A stretch of 33,711 bases of DNA from Lactiplantibacillus herbarum. GTDB lineage: Bacteria; Bacillota; Bacilli; Lactobacillales; Lactobacillaceae. How positions within the stretch are numbered: the first letter of the stretch is position 1; every line of letters starts with the position of its first letter. Location: assembly GCF_001039045.1 (NCBI RefSeq), contig NZ_LFEE01000031.1:1-33711 (forward strand), read 5' to 3'. This document shows, one piece after another, positions 32,559 through 33,711 of this stretch. Position numbers and translations under genes: made by a program. Below the pieces are notes generated by a model. The model was not told the DNA's origin, made no database searches, and saw only the letters and a program-made list of their open reading frames with translations.

Positions 32559-33440
32559 TTGAACTTCAATAACGCACATCTGATTACTGCCATGGTCACA
32601 CCTTTTGATGAGCACCAACAAATCAATTATCAACGCCTAACAGTCTTGATCGAACATTTACTGGCTCATGGCACCCAAGGAATTCTTGTCGGTGGTACAA
32701 CGGGCGAAGGGCCTACGTTGAGCACTGAAGAAAAATTAGCCTTATATACCCACACGGTAGCTATCGTAGCTGGGCGAGTTCCCATTATCGCTAATACTGG
32801 CTCCAATAACACAGCGGCCACCATTACCTTCACTCGCCAAGTCAGTCAAATTACCGGCATTGACGCTGCCTTAGTCGTCGTTCCACCTTACAACAAACCC
32901 AATCAGGCTGGTATGTACGCTCATTTCACAGCAATTGCCGAACGGGGCGGTCTCCCCATCGTGATCTATAATATTCCGGGCCGCGTTGGCGTCAAAATGG
33001 AAGTATCAACGATTCTTACCCTCGCCCATAATCCAAACATTATCGGAATCAAACAATGTGGATCAGAAGTCGAATTAGCTGCCATTATAGAAGGTACCGT
33101 TCCTCATGACTTCCTAGTTTACACTGGTGAAGACGCGCAAACACTGACGACGCGAGTCTTCGGTGGCCAAGGCGTCATCTCCGTTGCAAGCCATATTTTC
33201 GGCTCACAAATGAGCCAGCTAGAGATGGCATTACAGCAAGGTAAGCTCTCAGAAGCAGCTACACTACAGCGCCGATTAATGCCTAAAATGGCCGCGCTTT
33301 TCAGTGCACCATCACCGGCACCGACTAAAGCAGCTCTCAATGCTCAGCATATACCGGTTGGCACACCACGCTTACCAATTCTCCCGTTAACGCCAGATGA
33401 ACAATCCCAACTATTCACAAAAATCAGCTGGGATGACTAG
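32559..33440 (+). CDS. dapA: 4-hydroxy-tetrahydrodipicolinate synthase
   Basis: Condenses pyruvate and aspartate semialdehyde, the first committed step of diaminopimelate and lysine synthesis. The 293 residues form a TIM barrel. The Schiff-base lysine is K165 in IIGIKQCGSE; the GGTTGEGP motif lies near residues 44-51; and the catalytic Tyr is in YNIPGRV near 134-140. The start codon is TTG 32559, seven bases after a strong AAGGAGG (32545-32551) that overlaps the end of the aminotransferase gene; an upstream ATG in frame is absent. It is second in the operon. Related N-acetylneuraminate lyase members differ in the TTGE and IPGR blocks, so DapA is the better call. Confidence 0.93.
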   Translation: MNFNNAHLITAMVTPFDEHQQINYQRLTVLIEHLLAHGTQGILVGGTTGEGPTLSTEEKLALYTHTVAIVAGRVPIIANTGSNNTAATITFTRQVSQITGIDAALVVVPPYNKPNQAGMYAHFTAIAERGGLPIVIYNIPGRVGVKMEVSTILTLAHNPNIIGIKQCGSEVELAAIIEGTVPHDFLVYTGEDAQTLTTRVFGGQGVISVASHIFGSQMSQLEMALQQGKLSEAATLQRRLMPKMAALFSAPSPAPTKAALNAQHIPVGTPRLPILPLTPDEQSQLFTKISWDD

Positions 33441-33441
33441 C

Positions 33442-33470
33442 TTGTCCACAATATGAATTCATCATATAAT
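33442..33470 (+). promoter_or_regulatory. Promoter of the small C-terminal ORF
   Basis: TTGTCC (33442-33447) and perfect TATAAT (33465-33470) separated by 17 bp. Confidence 0.65.
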
Positions 33471-33502
33471 TGGGTTAAAACATTATGAAAGTGGTGACAG
33501 TA

Positions 33503-33631
33503 ATGTGTGGTTGGGGGTTTAGTGGTATGTCAGCCATGTGGCTCAGTAGTTCACTAAGTTTCGTTATCTTATTAGTCGCCCTAGCTATAGGCGCTTATTG
33601 GCTAGGTAAACGTTCGCACCATCGCGATTAA
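33503..33631 (+). CDS. Small single-span membrane peptide, 42 residues
   Basis: A frame of 42 codons from ATG 33503 to TAA, in front of which stand GGTGA (five bases spacing) and a consensus promoter. The peptide has a hydrophobic segment (SFVILLVALAIGAYWL, about residues 19-34) flanked by a Gly/Ser/Trp-rich N-terminus (MCGWGFSGMSAMW) and a basic tail (GKRSHHRD), so a single membrane span with a cytoplasmic C-terminus is likely. An in-frame ATG at 33485 would add six residues but has a poorer ribosome binding site. No family is recognised. It is too short for routine gene callers, so it may be missing from annotations. Confidence 0.55.
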   Translation: MCGWGFSGMSAMWLSSSLSFVILLVALAIGAYWLGKRSHHRD

Positions 33632-33711
33632 ATCCACGTGCTATTTAGCTTAGTTACGCGCAAAATAAAAGATCTCACGAATTTTGAAGTGCCCCATAAT
33701 TGTTAGACAAG

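Overview
The window looks like a core-chromosome segment of a Gram-positive lactic acid bacterium, most probably Lactiplantibacillus plantarum or a very close relative. The best indicators are a 788-residue phosphoketolase, an Acm2-type N-acetylglucosaminidase with an Ala/Ser/Thr-rich segment and five C-terminal SH3b repeats, and moderate GC with strong AGGAGG-type ribosome binding sites. Lipoate ligase, CcpA-type cre sites, glucose-6-phosphate dehydrogenase and a DapA/aminotransferase pair add support. The species call rests on remembered protein features, not on a database search. I see no rRNA, tRNA, CRISPR array, prophage or intact insertion sequence.

Layout. 1-1.7 kb: a two-repeat YdcZ/DMT-type transporter behind a promoter with MerR-family geometry, then a structured repeat and a small transcription unit with a 45-codon ORF. 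1.8-4.05 kb (minus): lipoate-protein ligase plus two small genes, preceded by a promoter, about 280 nt of structured leader and an intrinsic terminator. 4.05-6.5 kb (minus): Acm2 autolysin. 7-8.5 kb (plus): universal stress protein and an RluA-type pseudouridine synthase. 8.6-12.5 kb (minus): GT4 glycosyltransferase and phosphoketolase xpk, whose promoter carries a cre site and a dyad that recurs near a GntR-family gene. 12.9-15.7 kb: MORN-like exported protein, GntR/UTRA regulator, YbaK-type deacylase and a HELSH membrane protein. 15.9-19.4 kb: HD hydrolase with an orphan LytTR response regulator, a DUF1836 protein, Hsp20 and hypotheticals. 19.6-21.6 kb: CNNM/CBS membrane protein and NrdI. 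21.8-24.6 kb: tandem aldo/keto reductases with a divergent LysR regulator. 24.6-27.6 kb: CPA1-type Na+/H+ antiporter interrupted by an in-frame TAG, then an MFS transporter. 27.9-29.9 kb: small membrane protein and glucose-6-phosphate dehydrogenase. 29.9-33.6 kb: a MocR-type regulator broken by TAA and lacking the usual PLP lysine, divergent from an aminotransferase-dapA operon, then a 42-residue membrane peptide.

Metabolic theme: zwf feeds the pentose phosphate/phosphoketolase route in which xpk splits xylulose-5-phosphate, and cre-like sites lie at xpk, between acm2 and usp, and at 27.88 kb. The aminotransferase and DapA fit diaminopimelate/lysine supply for the cell wall that Acm2 remodels.

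The most unusual signal is a dispersed intergenic repeat family (1.27, 13.38, 15.76 and 21.65 kb). Its internal blocks are conserved while the outer stem changes sequence between subfamilies yet stays self-complementary, which is what a structured RNA would show. Other candidates are the lplA leader, a hairpin lying between the Shine-Dalgarno and start codon of the glycosyltransferase gene, and two genes interrupted by in-frame stops.
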